Assembly (NCBI GenBank): GCA_965220825.1
Contig: OZ244839.1
Span: forward strand, 1,364,001 to 1,428,000
Length of the DNA stretch: 64,000 nucleotides
Direction: 5' to 3'
Origin: G965220825 sp965220825
Lineage (GTDB): Bacteria; Pseudomonadota; Alphaproteobacteria; UBA828
Each line of letters starts with the position of its first letter. Within the stretch, counting starts at the first letter, position 1. The notes beneath the pieces are model-generated. The model did no database searches. It saw only the letters and a program-made list of their open reading frames with translations, and had not been told where the DNA came from. Positions 1 to 9,131 of this stretch are shown piece after piece. Made by a program: the position numbers and the translations under genes.

Positions 1-27
1 GCCGGTCTCGCGGCGCTTCGCCATCAT
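1..27 (-). CDS. murB: murB, UDP-N-acetylenolpyruvoylglucosamine reductase (N-terminal codons only)
   Basis: Only the first nine codons are inside the window, starting with two consecutive ATGs (MMAKRRETG). The first ATG overlaps the murC stop in a TGATG arrangement like the other overlaps in this operon. The assignment rests on the usual murC-murB order of the division/cell-wall cluster and on translational coupling; the visible residues alone cannot identify the protein. The gene continues beyond base 1. Confidence 0.5.
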
Positions 28-1469
28 CACCGGCTCCCGGCGGGTCGAACCCGCGCCGTGCTATCACCCAGGGCCTCGAGCGCGCCGGGGAGCGCGCGCG
101 CCCATCGGGTGATGCTGCCCGCACCGAGACAGACCACAATGTCGCCCGGCGCCGCGCGTTCCGCGACCAGCGCCGGCAGTGCGTCGGGTCCGGGCAGGGG
201 GAGCACGCAACGATGACCCCGGCGTTTGAGCCCATCCACCAGGGCATCCCGGTCGATCCCCTCGATGGGCTCCTCGCTGGCGGCGTGCACGTCCGCCACG
301 ATCACCACATCGGCGTCGTTGAAGCAGGAACAGAACTCCTCGAAGAGATCGCGCAGCCTCGTGTAGCGGTGGGGCTGCACCACCGCGACGATGCGATTGT
401 CGTAGAACGCCCGCGTCGCGCGCAGAACGGCGGCGATCTCCACCGGATGGTGGCCGTAATCGTCGATGACGGTGATTCCGCCCGCAACGCCCACCTTGGT
501 GAAGCGCCGCTCGACACCGGCGAAATCCGCAAGCGCGGCGCGGATCGTCTCGTCCGGAATCCCCATTTCGATGCCTATGGCAACGGCCGCGAGGGAATTC
601 TGAATATTGTGCTCGCCCAGCATGGGCAGGCGGACGCCCTCGATTGCGCGCTCTCCGCCGCCGATGCGCTCCGCCACGGCCACGTCGAACACCGAGCCGA
701 GCGCGTCGCTTCTCGCGTCCATTCCGCGCACATCGGCCTGGGGGTTGAAGCCGTAGGTCACGACGCGCCTGTCCTCGATACGCCCGATCAGCGCCTGCAC
801 CTCCGGGTGATCGATGCAGAGCGCCGCGATGCCGTAGAAGGGAATGTTTCGCACGAAGGCGAGATAGGCTTGGCGGACGGCGTCGAAATCCCCGTAATGG
901 GCCATGTGCTCGGGGTCGATGTTGGTCACCACCGCCGCGGTCGCGCGAAGCTCGACGAAGCTCCCGTCGGATTCGTCGGCCTCCACCACCATCCACTCGC
1001 CCTCGCCCAGCCGGGCGTTCGTGCCATAGGCGTTGATGATGCCGCCATTGATGACGGTGGGGTCGAAGCCCGCGCGGTCGAGAATGGCGGCGACGATGGA
1101 TGTGGTGGTCGTCTTGCCGTGGGTACCGGCAACCGCGATGGAGCGTCGCAGCCGCATCAATTCCGCCAGCATCTCGGCGCGACGGACCACGGGGATCAGC
1201 CGCTCCCGGGCCGCAGTGACCTCCACATTGCTTCTCGGCACGGCCGACGAGATCACGACCACCGCCGCATCGGCCGCCGCATCCGCGTCATGTCCGATGG
1301 AGACGGGGATGCCGGCCGCGCGCAGGCGGCGAACGGTGGCGCCATCGGCGATATCGCTGCCGCGCACGCTGTAGCCCAGATTGTGCATCACCTCGGCGAT
1401 GCCGCTCATGCCGATGCCGCCGATCCCGACGAAGTGGATCGTGCCGATATTGAGCGGAAGGGCCGTCAT
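27..1469 (-). CDS. murC: UDP-N-acetylmuramate--L-alanine ligase
   Basis: MurC (480 aa) adds L-alanine to UDP-MurNAc in the cytoplasm, the first amino-acid step of peptidoglycan precursor synthesis. The N-terminal Rossmann motif GIGGIGMSG (about 15-23) binds the UDP-sugar, the P-loop AGTHGKTTT (about 114-122) binds ATP, and DNIDPEHMAHYG-like and VDDYGHHP-like Mur-ligase signatures follow. The longer open frame upstream is murG read in another frame; the ATG at 1469 overlaps the murG stop in ATGA, which fixes the start. Length is normal for the family. Confidence 0.97.
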   Translation of the reverse strand: MTALPLNIGTIHFVGIGGIGMSGIAEVMHNLGYSVRGSDIADGATVRRLRAAGIPVSIGHDADAAADAAVVVISSAVPRSNVEVTAARERLIPVVRRAEMLAELMRLRRSIAVAGTHGKTTTTSIVAAILDRAGFDPTVINGGIINAYGTNARLGEGEWMVVEADESDGSFVELRATAAVVTNIDPEHMAHYGDFDAVRQAYLAFVRNIPFYGIAALCIDHPEVQALIGRIEDRRVVTYGFNPQADVRGMDARSDALGSVFDVAVAERIGGGERAIEGVRLPMLGEHNIQNSLAAVAIGIEMGIPDETIRAALADFAGVERRFTKVGVAGGITVIDDYGHHPVEIAAVLRATRAFYDNRIVAVVQPHRYTRLRDLFEEFCSCFNDADVVIVADVHAASEEPIEGIDRDALVDGLKRRGHRCVLPLPGPDALPALVAERAAPGDIVVCLGAGSITRWARALPGALEALGDSTARVRPAGSR

Positions 1470-2608
1470 GACGCGTTCTCCGCGAAGTCCGCGTGCTTGG
1501 CGGTCCCGATGAGGCGTTCCACCAGGCCGGCGAGCGCGACGGCCGCGTCCGGGCGGGCGAAGCGGCGGCCTGCGTCCGCCCGTTCGGCGAGGGACGCGGG
1601 GTCGGTCATGGCGGCCGCGAGTTCGCGGACAAGCCTCTCCGGCGTCAGCTCCGACTGCGGCACGACGACGGCGGCTCCCGTGGCCGCAAGCGCCCGGGCG
1701 TTCGCGCTCTGATGATCGTCGGCGGCGTGCGGCAGCGGCACCAGGATCGCCGGTCTGCGGGCGGCCGCGAGTTCGGCGACGGTCGATGCGCCCGCGCGGC
1801 CGATGACGAGATGGGCTTCGGCATAACGCGCCGGCATGTCGTCGAAGAAGCGCGCAAGCCGCGCGGATATGCCGGCATCGCCATAGCGCCGCTCGACCTC
1901 CTCGAGATCCTCGGCGCGGCATTGCTGGCTCACCTCGATGCGCGCCCGCAGCGGCTCGGGCAGCAGAGCGATCGCCCCAGGCACCGCCTCGGCAAGAATA
2001 TGGGCGCCCTGGCTTCCGCCGGTCACCAACAGGCGGAACGGCCCGTCGGGTTCCGGCGGCTCGAAGGCCGCGGCGCGAAGTGCCGCGAAGGTGGCGCGAA
2101 CCGGGTTCCCCACATGGACGACCTGCGCCCTGCGCGAGAGCGGGATCCGCTCGGTCTCGGGGAAGGATGTCGCGATGGCCGAGGCGCGGCGCGCGAGCAT
2201 CCGGTTCGCGCGGCCGAGCACGGCGTTCTGCTCATGTATGGCGTTCGGGATGCCGAACCGGGCCGCCGCCATCAGCGGAGGCACCGAGGGATAGCCGCCG
2301 AAGCCCACCGCCGCGGCCGGGCGAATGCGGCGCAGGAGTCTTGCGGCCTGAGCGACACCCCGGAACAGGCTGAGTGTGGCGAGGCCGCGGGCGAACGGCC
2401 CCCGCACCGTGGGACTGGCGGCGGAAATGGCGTACCGCTCCGCCTGCCGGAGCGTCTCGCCAAACGCGGCGCCGCGGCGATCCGTCATGAGGACAAGACG
2501 GCGACCACGCGCCTCGAGCTCGGCCCCGAGGGCTTCCGCCGGAAACACGTGGCCGCCAGTGCCGCCTGCGGCGAGGAGGATGGGAGGGTTGAACGCAGGC
2601 GGTTTCAT
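1466..2608 (-). CDS. murG: UDP-N-acetylglucosamine--lipid II transferase MurG
   Basis: MurG (380 aa) is the GT28-family peripheral membrane enzyme that converts lipid I to lipid II. The N-terminal glycine-rich loop AAGGTGGHVFPA (about 13-24) and the C-terminal donor-site stretch GRAGASTVAELAAARRP are diagnostic. The start ATG at 2608 overlaps the ftsW stop by 4 bp and the stop overlaps the murC start, so the gene is translationally coupled on both sides. The length is slightly above the usual 355-370 aa because of a short C-terminal extension. No anomalies seen. Confidence 0.97.
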   Translation of the reverse strand: MKPPAFNPPILLAAGGTGGHVFPAEALGAELEARGRRLVLMTDRRGAAFGETLRQAERYAISAASPTVRGPFARGLATLSLFRGVAQAARLLRRIRPAAAVGFGGYPSVPPLMAAARFGIPNAIHEQNAVLGRANRMLARRASAIATSFPETERIPLSRRAQVVHVGNPVRATFAALRAAAFEPPEPDGPFRLLVTGGSQGAHILAEAVPGAIALLPEPLRARIEVSQQCRAEDLEEVERRYGDAGISARLARFFDDMPARYAEAHLVIGRAGASTVAELAAARRPAILVPLPHAADDHQSANARALAATGAAVVVPQSELTPERLVRELAAAMTDPASLAERADAGRRFARPDAAVALAGLVERLIGTAKHADFAENAS

Positions 2609-3738
2609 ACCGACACGTCCTCGGCGCTGCGGCGCGATCTCGTCAGCGCCAGCACCATTCCGAGGCCGATGGCGGTCGCCATCATCGACGAGCCGCCATA
2701 GCTGAGCAGCGGGAGCGTCATGCCCTTGGCGGGCAGCAGCCGCACCGCCACCCCCATATTGATCGCGGCCTGGAGGCCGAACTGGGAGATCAGCCCGGAT
2801 ACCGCGACCAGGGCGAAGAGGTCCGACCGCGCCGCAAGCACGAAGGTGCGCAGCACGATGAAGGCGAACAGCGCGATGATCCCGATACAGACGATCACGC
2901 CGAGCTCTTCGCCGGCGACGGCGAAGATGAAATCCGTATGTGCGTCCGGCAGCGAGGACTTGACCACCCCCTCGCCCGGACCGCGGCCGAAAATGCCGCC
3001 GGTCTCGAAGGCGCGGAGCGAGGTATCCACCTGATAGCTGTCGACGGACCCCGGGTTGAGGAAGCCGTCGATCCGCTGTTCCACATGGGGGAGGACCTTG
3101 TAGGCGGCAACGAACGCCGCGAGCGCTCCCGCGAAACCGAGCGCGATCCAACCCAGCGACACGCCTGCCAGGAAAGCCTGGACGAACCACACCGCGCCGA
3201 CCGTCGCAGCCATGCCTATATCGGGTTGGAGGCCGAGCAGGAGCACGGCAACGCCCGTCAGCGCGGTTGCCGCCAGCATCCCGCGCGACGCCAAATGGGC
3301 CCGCGGATGCGTGAGAATTACGGCAAGCGCCACCGCGAGGCAGGGCTTCAGAAACTCCGACGGCTGGAGGTGAAAGCCGCCAAGCCCGAGCCAGCGCCGG
3401 GCGCCGTTCACCTCCGGACCCGCGACGAGCGTGAGCGCCACGAGGAGGATGCCGAGCGCCGTGCCCACCACCCCGATGCGCCGGATCCAGCCGGGCGGGA
3501 AAAATGAGATGACCAGCATAGCGACAAGCGCTGGAGGCAGGAAGGTGAACTGATGGCGCACGAAGTGGAAGGTGTCGAAGCCCACCCGCTCGGCCGTCGC
3601 CGGACCCGCCGCCAGTGTAAGGAGCACCCCCATCAGCACCAGCAGCAGGACGGCCGACAGCATCCAGCGGTCGATGCTCCACCACCAGCGCCCGAGATGG
3701 CTGGTATCGAGCCGCGAGAAGGGGGTCACGGGCCTCAC
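2605..3738 (-). CDS. ftsW: Septal peptidoglycan polymerase FtsW (SEDS family)
   Basis: FtsW (377 aa) is a multi-pass inner-membrane lipid II polymerase that works with FtsI at the septum. About ten hydrophobic segments are visible, beginning with WMLSAVLLLVLMGVLLTLAA, and the SEDS signatures FLKPCLAVALA and LLSYGGSSMMA are present near residues 135 and 335. The start is taken as GTG at 3738, which overlaps the murD stop as GTGA, the same coupling seen at the other junctions; no ATG fits better. The position between murD and murG is standard. Confidence 0.95.
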   Translation of the reverse strand: MRPVTPFSRLDTSHLGRWWWSIDRWMLSAVLLLVLMGVLLTLAAGPATAERVGFDTFHFVRHQFTFLPPALVAMLVISFFPPGWIRRIGVVGTALGILLVALTLVAGPEVNGARRWLGLGGFHLQPSEFLKPCLAVALAVILTHPRAHLASRGMLAATALTGVAVLLLGLQPDIGMAATVGAVWFVQAFLAGVSLGWIALGFAGALAAFVAAYKVLPHVEQRIDGFLNPGSVDSYQVDTSLRAFETGGIFGRGPGEGVVKSSLPDAHTDFIFAVAGEELGVIVCIGIIALFAFIVLRTFVLAARSDLFALVAVSGLISQFGLQAAINMGVAVRLLPAKGMTLPLLSYGGSSMMATAIGLGMVLALTRSRRSAEDVSV

Positions 3739-5120
3739 GGCGACACCTCGTCGCCCGCGTCGCCCGCGCCGGTGCGCGCGACGGAAACCAGCGCACGGAA
3801 CGCATCGCCCCGCTGCTCGAAGCCTTCGAACTGGTCGAAGGAGGCGCAGGCCGGCGAGAAGAGAACCACCGTGCCGGTTCTTCCGTTCCGCCCCGCGGCG
3901 TCCAGCGCGGCCGGTACCGCACGGTCGAGCGTGCCGCATCGGGTGACCGGCAGGGCGCCCTCGAGGGTTCGCGCAAAACCCTCCTCCGCCTCGCCGATCA
4001 GGAACGCATGGGCGATACGCGGGAAGTAGGGCGCAAGACTGGTGATGCCGCTCGGCTTGGGCCGCCCGCCGGCGATCCAGTAGATGCGTTCGAAACAGGC
4101 AAGAGCCTGCGCCACCGCATGGGCGTTGGTCGCCTTGCTGTCGTTGATGACGGGGATCCCGTCGATATCGCCGACCCGCTCCATGCGGTGGGGAAGGCCG
4201 GGAAAGTCCGCCATCGCTTGCGCGAGCGGTTCGGGCGGCGCGCCCCAGGCCCGCACCGCGACATAGGCCGCCGCGGCGTTCTGCCAACCATGCCGGCCCG
4301 AAAGCGCGGGCGCCGACCCCAGATCGCAGACCGGCTCGCCCTCTTCGTGCAGCACACCGTCCGCAACGGAGATGCCGCCGGGCGTCCGCGCCGACACCGT
4401 CACGGGAATCGTGCGGACCCTGCCGCGTGCGACGAGCGATTCGTGGATGGCCCGCGAATGGGGGTCGTCCATGCCGATCACGGCGGTCGTCAGGCGGCCG
4501 GGGCGGAAAATCTGGCGCTTCGCCGCAATGTAGGCCGCCATCGTCCCGTGGCGATCGAGATGATCCGGCGCGATGTTGAGCAGCACGGCGATGTCGAAGC
4601 TGGCTTCGATGGTGAGCTCGAGCTGGTAGGAGGAGAGCTCGAGCACGATGGTCCCGTCCTCCGCAACGGGGGCGAGATCGAGGGCCGGGAGCCCGAGATT
4701 GCCGCCGACCCGCAAACCGGGCGCATCCGCGCCCGCGGCCGCCAGAAGGTGGCCGATGAGCGCCGTGGTGGTCGATTTTCCGTTGGTGCCGCTGACCGCC
4801 ACATAGCGCGGCTCGGGCGCGGCACGCCACAGAAGGTCCACATCGCCGACGATCTCGACCCCCGCCCCCTCGGCCCCTGCGACGGCGGGATGGGAGAGCG
4901 GCACGCCGGGGCTCGGAACCAGCGCCGCAAGGTCCGTCACCCCCTCGGGCCGGGCGATCTCGAAGCCGGCGGCTTCGGCCTCGGTACGGCGATCCACCCT
5001 GTCGTCCCAACAGAGCGGGCGTGCGCCGCCCGCCGCGAGCGCGCGGGCGGCGGAGAGACCCGAGCGGGCGAGCCCGAGCACGCCAACGGTGCGATCGCGA
5101 TAGAGCGGGACGGGGATCAC
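3735..5120 (-). CDS. murD: UDP-N-acetylmuramoylalanine--D-glutamate ligase
   Basis: MurD (461 aa) adds D-glutamate to UDP-MurNAc-L-Ala. The N-terminal UDP-binding domain starts VGVLGLARSGLSAARAL; the ATP P-loop SGTNGKSTTT lies at about 110-119; NIAPDHLDRHG and NDSKATNAHA are family signatures. It starts 4 bp after the mraY stop and overlaps ftsW at its 3' end. Length and domain order are normal, and nothing suggests a defect. Confidence 0.97.
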   Translation of the reverse strand: MIPVPLYRDRTVGVLGLARSGLSAARALAAGGARPLCWDDRVDRRTEAEAAGFEIARPEGVTDLAALVPSPGVPLSHPAVAGAEGAGVEIVGDVDLLWRAAPEPRYVAVSGTNGKSTTTALIGHLLAAAGADAPGLRVGGNLGLPALDLAPVAEDGTIVLELSSYQLELTIEASFDIAVLLNIAPDHLDRHGTMAAYIAAKRQIFRPGRLTTAVIGMDDPHSRAIHESLVARGRVRTIPVTVSARTPGGISVADGVLHEEGEPVCDLGSAPALSGRHGWQNAAAAYVAVRAWGAPPEPLAQAMADFPGLPHRMERVGDIDGIPVINDSKATNAHAVAQALACFERIYWIAGGRPKPSGITSLAPYFPRIAHAFLIGEAEEGFARTLEGALPVTRCGTLDRAVPAALDAAGRNGRTGTVVLFSPACASFDQFEGFEQRGDAFRALVSVARTGAGDAGDEVSP

Positions 5121-5124
5121 GGGC

Positions 5125-6210
5125 TCACCTCAGCTTCAGCGTCGAGAGCCCGATGAGCGCGAGTATGACCGCCACGATCCAGAAGCGGATCACGATGGTC
5201 GGCTCGGCAAGGCCGCGCTTCTCATAGTGGTGATGCAGCGGCGCCATGGCGAATACGCGCCGGCCCAGCAGCTTGAAGGAGACCACCTGCACGATCACCG
5301 ACGCCGCTTCCAAAACGAACAGGCCGCCGACGATCGCGAGCACGATCTCGTGCTTGGTCATCACCGCGATGGCGCCGAGTGCCGCACCCGCCGACAAGGA
5401 GCCCACATCGCCCATCCACACCTTTGCAGGCGGGGCGTTGAACCAGAGAAAGCCCAACCCACCGCCCACCAGGGCACCGCAGAAGACCGCAAGCTCGCCG
5501 GTGCCGGGCACGTGGTGCAGCTGGAGGTAATCCGCAAAAACCGCATTGCCCACGACATAGGCGATCAGGACGTAGCAGGCCGCGGCGATCATGATCGGCA
5601 CGATGGCGAGACCGTCGAGACCGTCGCAGAGGTTCACCGCGTTGGACGAACCCACGATCACGAAAGCCGCGAACGGCAGGAAGAACCAGCCGAGATCCAC
5701 CACGAACGACTTCACGAAAGGTAGCGCGAGGCCATGGTCCAGCGACGGCTCCGAGATGGTCACCACCCAATAGGCGATACCGAGGGCGAGCACCGTTTCC
5801 ACCACGAATTTGAATCGGGCGCCCAGCCCCCGGCTGCTGCGCCCGGCGAGTTTGACCGCATCGTCCGCGAAGCCCACCGCCCCGAAGCCGACCGTCGCCA
5901 CCAGCAGCACCCAGACGTAGGGGTTCGTCATGTCCGCCCATAGCAGCGTGGCGACGAGAACGGCGAGCAGGATCAGCAGGCCGCCCATGGTGGGCGTGCC
6001 CTGCTTGGCGAAGTGGGTCTCGGGCCCATCCTCGCGGATCGGCTGGCCTTCCTTCTGGCGCCGGCGCAGGGCGCGAATCACCGGCGGGCCGATCACGAAG
6101 CTGATGAGGAGCGCCGTAAGCACCGCCCCGCCCGTGCGAAACGTCAGATATTGCAAGACGTTGAACACGCTCACATCGTCCGCCAACGGATAGAGGAAGT
6201 AATGCAGCAT
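5125..6210 (-). CDS. mraY: Phospho-N-acetylmuramoyl-pentapeptide transferase
   Basis: MraY (361 aa) is the ten-TM enzyme that transfers phospho-MurNAc-pentapeptide to undecaprenyl phosphate, making lipid I. Catalytic and metal-binding features are visible: GFADDAVK with the Asp pair at 116-117, NAVNLCDGLDGLA, and the histidine cluster PLHHHYEKRG near the C-terminus. The N-terminus MLHYFLYPL is typical of alphaproteobacterial and gammaproteobacterial MraY. It follows murF by 21 bp in the operon. Confidence 0.97.
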   Translation of the reverse strand: MLHYFLYPLADDVSVFNVLQYLTFRTGGAVLTALLISFVIGPPVIRALRRRQKEGQPIREDGPETHFAKQGTPTMGGLLILLAVLVATLLWADMTNPYVWVLLVATVGFGAVGFADDAVKLAGRSSRGLGARFKFVVETVLALGIAYWVVTISEPSLDHGLALPFVKSFVVDLGWFFLPFAAFVIVGSSNAVNLCDGLDGLAIVPIMIAAACYVLIAYVVGNAVFADYLQLHHVPGTGELAVFCGALVGGGLGFLWFNAPPAKVWMGDVGSLSAGAALGAIAVMTKHEIVLAIVGGLFVLEAASVIVQVVSFKLLGRRVFAMAPLHHHYEKRGLAEPTIVIRFWIVAVILALIGLSTLKLR

Positions 6211-6231
6211 GGCGGCGCCTCCCCCTCCCCG

Positions 6232-7659
6232 TCACGCCGGGCCGCCGGCGGCTGTGCCGGCTTCAAGAAGCCGTTCCACGACGCGCCCCATGCGGCTCCC
6301 GAGAGAGCCCTTGACCATGACCACATCGCCGGCCCGGAGCGCGTCGAGAAGCGGTGCCGTCAGGCTCTCCGCATCCGGTGCGTGGGCACCCCGGCACCGA
6401 GGCGCCAGCGCGTGATGGAGGTGAGCCGCGAGGTCACCTGCGGTGAAGACGAGATCGATACCCGCCTCCGCGACATCGGCCGCGAGGCCGGCGTGAAGCT
6501 CTGCTTCGTCCGCTCCCAGTTCCAGCATGTCGCCGAGAACCGCCACCCGCCGACCGGAGGACGGGGTGGGACGGGCTGCGGCGAGCGTCTTGAGCGCCGC
6601 GCGGACCGAGACGGGGCTCGCGTTGTAGCTCTCGTCGATCAGCTCGCAATCGCCGTCGGGGAGTACGATCCGGTGGTGCGTCCCACGACCCGGCAGCGGT
6701 GCCACCGAGGCGAGTGCCTCCGCCGCACGCTCAAGGGATGCCCCGGCGGCCGTCGCCGCGGCCAGAGCGGCCACGCTGTTCAGCGCCCAGTGGCGGCCCG
6801 CGAGGGAAATCCTGTAGTCGATACGCCTCTCGCCCAGCGCCGCGGAGACCCGGCCGCCCCTATCGTCGGGCCGCCAATCCAGGAGGCGCGCATCCGACGC
6901 GCGGGCCTCGCCGAAGGAGACGATACGTCCTGCGCCATGTGCCAGCGCCGCGCGCACCAGACGCTCGAAATAGGCGTTGTCGCGGTTCAATACCGCCGTG
7001 CCGCCCGCCTCCAACCCCTCGAATATCTCCGCCTTGGCGTCGGCGATTCCGTCCAGGCTGTCGAACATCGCGGTATGCACGCCCGCCACCGTGGTAATCA
7101 GCGCGATATGGGGGCGGACGAGGCGCGAGAGCGGCGCGATCTCGCCCGGATGGTTCATGCCCAGCTCGAAGACGCCGTAGGCTGCGTCGGCCGGCAAGCG
7201 CGCCAGACTCAGCGGTGCGCCGAAACGGTTGTTGAGGTTGCCGAAATTCGCGCCGGTGGGACCGTCGCTGGCGAGCGCAGCCGCAAGCAGTTCCTTGGTA
7301 CCGGTCTTGCCGACGCTTCCCGTCACCGCGACGATGCGCGCCGCGCTTCGCGCCCGCGCCCGCGCGGCCAGCGCGCACAGGCCCTCGAACGTATCCACCA
7401 CCAGCAGGAGAGGTCCCTGCGGCGAAGGGGGATGCGAGCGCCGCGCCACCATCGCCGCGGCCGCCGAGCGCGCGAAGGCCTGCGCCACGAAGGCATGGCC
7501 ATCCTGCCGTTCGCCCTCCAGTGCGACGAAGAGGTCCCCCGCCTCGACGTTGCGGCTGTCTATGGAGACGCCGGTCGCAGCCCATGGCGCCGCCGCTTCA
7601 CCGCCGGTGGCGGACGCAGCCTCGGTGGAGGTCCATAGGGGACGGGCCGTGGCGCTCAT
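6232..7659 (-). CDS. murF: UDP-N-acetylmuramoyl-tripeptide--D-alanyl-D-alanine ligase
   Basis: MurF (475 aa) attaches D-Ala-D-Ala to the UDP-MurNAc-tripeptide, completing the soluble precursor. The N-terminal domain has STD-like DSRNVEAGDLFVAL, the ATP P-loop is GSVGKTGTKE (about 114-123; the more common form has Ser where this has Gly), and DESYNASPVSVRAAL and GDMLELG are later signatures. ATG at 7659 overlaps the murE stop in ATGA. The N-terminus carries about 20 residues ahead of the usual start of homology; there is no better downstream start. Confidence 0.96.
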   Translation of the reverse strand: MSATARPLWTSTEAASATGGEAAAPWAATGVSIDSRNVEAGDLFVALEGERQDGHAFVAQAFARSAAAAMVARRSHPPSPQGPLLLVVDTFEGLCALAARARARSAARIVAVTGSVGKTGTKELLAAALASDGPTGANFGNLNNRFGAPLSLARLPADAAYGVFELGMNHPGEIAPLSRLVRPHIALITTVAGVHTAMFDSLDGIADAKAEIFEGLEAGGTAVLNRDNAYFERLVRAALAHGAGRIVSFGEARASDARLLDWRPDDRGGRVSAALGERRIDYRISLAGRHWALNSVAALAAATAAGASLERAAEALASVAPLPGRGTHHRIVLPDGDCELIDESYNASPVSVRAALKTLAAARPTPSSGRRVAVLGDMLELGADEAELHAGLAADVAEAGIDLVFTAGDLAAHLHHALAPRCRGAHAPDAESLTAPLLDALRAGDVVMVKGSLGSRMGRVVERLLEAGTAAGGPA

Positions 7660-9131
7660 GGTCCACTGCCGCCGCTCTGCGGCAATGCCGCCAGTGCCTC
7701 GCGCGCGACCGCCGCGTCGTCGAAGGGAATCGATCGGTCACCGACCTGTTGGCCCTGCTCGTGGCCCTTGCCGGCGATCAACAGAAGGTCTCCGGCGTCG
7801 AGACCGCGGAGGGCAATGCGGATGGCCTCGCCCCGATCGCCGATTTCCCGCGCACCGGGGCAGGCGGCAAGGATCGTCCGACGGATCGCCGCCGGGTTTT
7901 CTCCGCGGGGATTATCGTCGGTCACGAACATGGCGTCGGCGAGACGGCTTGCGACCTCGCCCATCTCGCGCCGCTTGCCGGTGTCGCGCTCTCCGCCGCA
8001 GCCGAAGACCAGCACCAGCCGGCCCGGGGAAAGCGGACGAACCGCACGGAGCGCGGAGGCAAGCGCGTCGGGCGTATGCGCATAATCCACAAAGACCGGC
8101 GCACCCGCCGGATGGCGCCCGACCTCTTCGAGGCGGCCCCGGACGCCCCGCAGGCGCCCGAGGGCGGCGGCCACGGCCTCTTCCGTCACGCCCGTCGCAA
8201 GCGCGAGACCCGCAGCGGCCAGCGCATTGTGCAACTGGAACGCGCCCGGCAGGGGAAGGACGATACGGCGCGAATCGCCCGCAAGGGCGACCGTCGCCTC
8301 CTGCCCCGCCGCCGAATCCCGCCGCATGAGCAGGCGAATATCGGCCCCCTCCCAACCGAAGGTCAGCACGCTCTGGCCCCGCGCCCGACAGCCTTCGGCA
8401 AGCCCCGCGACGGCGGGATCGTCGGCGTTCAGCACGGCGGTCCCGCCCGGCACCAGCACGCGTTCGAACAGCGCGGCCTTGGATGCGAGATAGGAAGCCC
8501 GATCCGGGTGATAGTCCATGTGGTCGCGGGAGAGATTGGTGAAGGCGGCGGCGGCAGCGCACACGCCGTCGAGACGGTGCTGGTCCAGACCGTGGCTCGA
8601 AGCCTCCAGCGCCACGTGATCGACGCCGTCTCCCACCAGCCCGGCCAGCACGCGGTGGAGCGTGATCGGATCCGGCGTGGTATGGCGCAGCGGGCGGATT
8701 TCGCCGCCTGTGGAAATACCGAGCGTGCCCAGCGTCGCGGCCCGTCGCCCTGCCGCTTGCCAGATCTGGCGGGTGAACTCGGCGACCGAGCTCTTCCCGT
8801 TGGTGCCCGTCACGCACGCGACGACGCGGGGCGCCGGTCCGTGGAAGCGGGACGCGATCAACGCGAGTTTTCGCCGGGGGTTCCGGTCCGTGACCAGGCC
8901 TATGTCCGCCCCGGCGATGGTCGGCTCCGTCCCTTCCGGCGCGAGCACGGCGGCTGCGCCGCGGGCAAGGGCTTCGGGGATGAAGTCCACGCCTTGTGCG
9001 CAGCCGCCGGCAAGCGCCGCAAAGAGATATCCCGGCTGCACGTCGCGGGAATCCGAGGCGAGGCCCGTTATCTCGATGTCGCCCGCGGGCAGCTCTTTCG
9101 GCGACCGGGCCATCAGCTCAGAAAGCCGCAT
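7656..9131 (-). CDS. murE: UDP-N-acetylmuramoyl-L-alanyl-D-glutamate--2,6-diaminopimelate ligase
   Basis: MurE (491 aa) adds the third stem-peptide residue. The P-loop VTGTNGKSS is at about 108-116 and the substrate-selecting motif DDNPR at 405-409. DNPR is the known signature for meso-diaminopimelate (lysine enzymes differ), so DAP-type peptidoglycan is predicted. The open frame extends upstream, but ATG at 9131 gives the family-like N-terminus MRLSELM and overlaps the end of ftsI by 14 bp. The stop overlaps the murF start. Confidence 0.96.
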   Translation of the reverse strand: MRLSELMARSPKELPAGDIEITGLASDSRDVQPGYLFAALAGGCAQGVDFIPEALARGAAAVLAPEGTEPTIAGADIGLVTDRNPRRKLALIASRFHGPAPRVVACVTGTNGKSSVAEFTRQIWQAAGRRAATLGTLGISTGGEIRPLRHTTPDPITLHRVLAGLVGDGVDHVALEASSHGLDQHRLDGVCAAAAAFTNLSRDHMDYHPDRASYLASKAALFERVLVPGGTAVLNADDPAVAGLAEGCRARGQSVLTFGWEGADIRLLMRRDSAAGQEATVALAGDSRRIVLPLPGAFQLHNALAAAGLALATGVTEEAVAAALGRLRGVRGRLEEVGRHPAGAPVFVDYAHTPDALASALRAVRPLSPGRLVLVFGCGGERDTGKRREMGEVASRLADAMFVTDDNPRGENPAAIRRTILAACPGAREIGDRGEAIRIALRGLDAGDLLLIAGKGHEQGQQVGDRSIPFDDAAVAREALAALPQSGGSGP